A stretch of DNA of 12,760 nt from Elusimicrobiales bacterium (lineage in GTDB: Bacteria; Elusimicrobiota; Elusimicrobia; Elusimicrobiales; Elusimicrobiaceae), in contig JBAZJT010000035.1 of assembly GCA_041651175.1 (NCBI GenBank), positions 1-12,760 on the forward strand. The letters are read 5' to 3'. The notes below the pieces were generated by a model that did no database searches, was not told the DNA's origin, and saw nothing but the letters and a program-made list of their open reading frames with translations. A program made the translations under genes and the position numbers. Of the stretch, positions 9,401 to 12,400 are shown one piece after another (position 1 is the first letter of the stretch; each line of letters starts with the position of its first letter).

Positions 9401-12400
9401 ACATCGCGCCGTACCCGACCGCGACATTGTTGCTGCCCGTGGTGTTGAAATTAAGCGCGGCATACCCAAAAGCCGCATTATTGCTGCCTGTGGTATTGGC
9501 AAGCGCCGAATAACCAGTGGCGGTGTTAGCGCTGCCCGCGCTTTGGCCGGACACGCCCCTCATCGCATACACGCCGATGGCGGTATTGTAGCCGCCTGTG
9601 GTGTTGTACTGAAGCGTGTCGGCGCCCATGGCGGTATTGTTGCTGCCCGTGGTGTTGCCGTAAAGCGCGGCGGCGCCGTTGGCGGTATTAAAAATGCCCG
9701 TGGTGTTGCCGTAAAGCGCCTGATAACCGCTGGCGGTATTGACAGCGCCCGTGGTGTTGCCATTACCGGCATACATCCCGAAGAAGCTGTTGAAAGATGC
9801 ATCGCTGCCGCTCGTATAGGAGGAACTCTGCCCGCCGCCGCCGATGAAAATGTTATTTCCCATTGCGCCAGCCGGCTTGTAGCTGCTTATCAAAACATCC
9901 TGCCCGCTGGTGGTAACATTGACCGCGCCCGTGAATGTCTGCGACCCGCTCCAGGTGTGCGCACCGGTTTGGGTGGTCGCCAATGTTGGATTCGGATACG
10001 TCCCCGTCAAATCGCCCGCTGCCGCACCCGTCGGCGCCGCGCCGGTGATGGTCACATTGGTTGCCATGGTTACGCGGCCCTTTGCGTCTACCGTAACCTG
10101 CGCAACCTCCGTCCCGCTGCCGTATGTCCCGCTCGTTACCCCGCTGGTTGCCAAAGCCGGGTTCGGATAGGTCCCCGTCAAATCGCCAGCCGCGCTGGTC
10201 GTGGTATAGATGCCGTTGGTTACCGTCGCCGCATTGCCGCTGATGGAACCGGCTATCGTTTCCGAAAATGTCTGTGTCCCGCCCCAGGTATGCGCGCCGG
10301 ACAGCTCGGCTGCCAGTGCCGGGTTCGGGTAATTCCCCATCAAATCGCCGCCCGCAGCGCCCGTCGGCGCCGCGCCGGTGATGGTCACATTGGTTGCCAT
10401 GGTTACACGGCCCTTTGCGTCTACCGTAACCTGCGCAACCTTCGTCCCGCTGCCGTATGTCCCCGCGGACACGCCATTATCTGCCAACAGCGGGTTAGGA
10501 TAGGTGCCGGTTAAATCGCCCGCCGCCGCCGTGGTGGTGTAAATACCATTCGTAACTGTCGCCGCGTTGCCCGTGATGCTGCCGGCTATGGAATTGCTGA
10601 ACGTCTGCGTCGCGGACCATGTGTGCTCGGTGGAATAATGGCTGTCCGCTATCGTCGGGTTCGGATAGGTCCCCGTCAAATCCCCCGCCGCGCTGGTCGT
10701 GGTGTAGATGCCGTTGGTTACCGTCGCCGCATTGCCGCTGATGGAACCGGCTATCGTTTCCGAAAATGTCTGTGTCCCGCCCCAGGTATGCGCGCCGGAC
10801 AGCTCGGCTGCCAGTGCCGGGTTCGGGTAATTCCCCATCAAATCGCCGCCCGCAGCGCCCGTCGGCGCCGCGCCGGTGATGGTCACATTGGTTGCCATGG
10901 TTACGCGGCCCTTTGCGTCTACCGTAACCTGCGCAACCTCCGTCCCGCTGCCGTATGTCCCGCTCGTTACCCCGCTGGTTGCCAAAGTCGGGTTCGGATA
11001 GGTCCCCGTCAAATCCCCCGCCGCCGCCGTGGTGGTGTAAATACCATTCGTAACCGTCGCCGCGTTGCCCGTGATGCTGCCCATTATTAAATCGCTGAAC
11101 GTCTGCGTCGCGGACCATGTGTGCTCGGTGGAATAATGGCTGTCCGCTATCGTCGGGTTCGGATAGGTCCCCGTCAGTTCGCCAGCCGCTAAACCACCGG
11201 ATAGTATAACACCCGACAGTTCAGAGCCGCTTCCGGAGAATGCCGTCGCGGTAACTGTGCCCACAACCTGCAGGGCGGTGGAGGGATCGGTTGTTCCAAC
11301 ACCTACATACCCCATGCCCGTCAGCGACATTACGTGCTTTGTCGCTATGGTGTACGCGGAGTCGCCGGGTCTCCAAGTGAAGAAGTCAATTGCATTGTTG
11401 GCGGAGATGTTGTCGTCGTGGCGTGTTTTGATGGCATGGGGGTGAGTACCGTTGAGACTCATTACAACCTGGCTCTTGTCAAACGCACCGGCACCGTTTC
11501 CGCTTTCCGTCGCAATAGCCCCGTAGGCGGAATCGTTGGCAAAAGTTTGCAACGCGCTCCAAGTGTGCGCGCTGGGCTGCGATGTCACCAGTGTGGGATT
11601 CGGGTAGGTACCGGTCAAATCACCCGCTGCACTGCCCGTCGGCGCCGCGCCGATTATCAGCACATTCGTCGCGGAAATTATCCGCCCTTTCGCGTCAACG
11701 GTGAACTGCGCCACCTCGGTGGAGGTGCCGTAGCTGCCGCTGGTTACCGGGGTGGCGGCAAGCTCCGGGTTCGGATAGGTCCCGGTCAAATCGCCGGACG
11801 CAGCCGTTGTCGTGTAGACGCCATTCGTAACCGTCGCCGCGTTGCCGCTGATGGAACCGGCTATCATGTCCAAAAATGTCTGCGTCCCGCTCCAGGTATG
11901 CTCGCCGGACAGCGCGACGGCCAACGCAGGGTTCGGATAGTTCCCCGTCAAATCGCCGCCCGCCGCGCCGGTGGGCGCCGCGCCGGTGATGGTTACGCTC
12001 GTTACCGTGGTCACGCGGCCCTTTGCGTCCACCGTAACCTGCGCCACCTCCGTCCCGCTGCCGTATGTCCCGCTGGTTACCCCGCTTTCCGCCAGTTGCG
12101 GGTTCGGATATGTTCCGGTTAAATCGCCCGCCGCAGCCGTTGTCGTGTAGACGCCATTCGTAACCGTCGCCGCGTTGCCGCTGATGGAACCGGCTATCGT
12201 GTCCGAAAATGTCTGCGTCCCGCTCCAGGTATGCGGCGCGGAATAATGGCTGTCCGCTATCGCCGGGTTCGGATAGTTCCCGCTAAGGTCGCCCCCCGCA
12301 GCGCCGGTGGGCGCCGCGCCGGTGATGGTTACGCTCGTTACCGTGGTCACGCGGCCCTTTGCGTCCACCGTAACCTGCGCCACCTCCGTCCCGCTGCCGT

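Noticed and set aside
3228..9932. Type V (YadA-type) trimeric autotransporter
   Set aside because: The head repeats resemble YadA, but the C-terminus is an S74 chaperone and no beta-barrel anchor or HIM-type connector was seen. The head fold may be shared, the secretion route is not supported.
9543..10514. Long plus-strand open frame (323 codons), with similar Arg/Pro-rich frames at 2985-3539, 11334-12122 and elsewhere
   Set aside because: These are antisense to the repetitive fibre gene. Their translations are the same Arg-, Cys- and Pro-rich strings repeated with the module period, and have no domain logic of their own. GC-rich repeats without stops in one frame leave the opposite frames open too.
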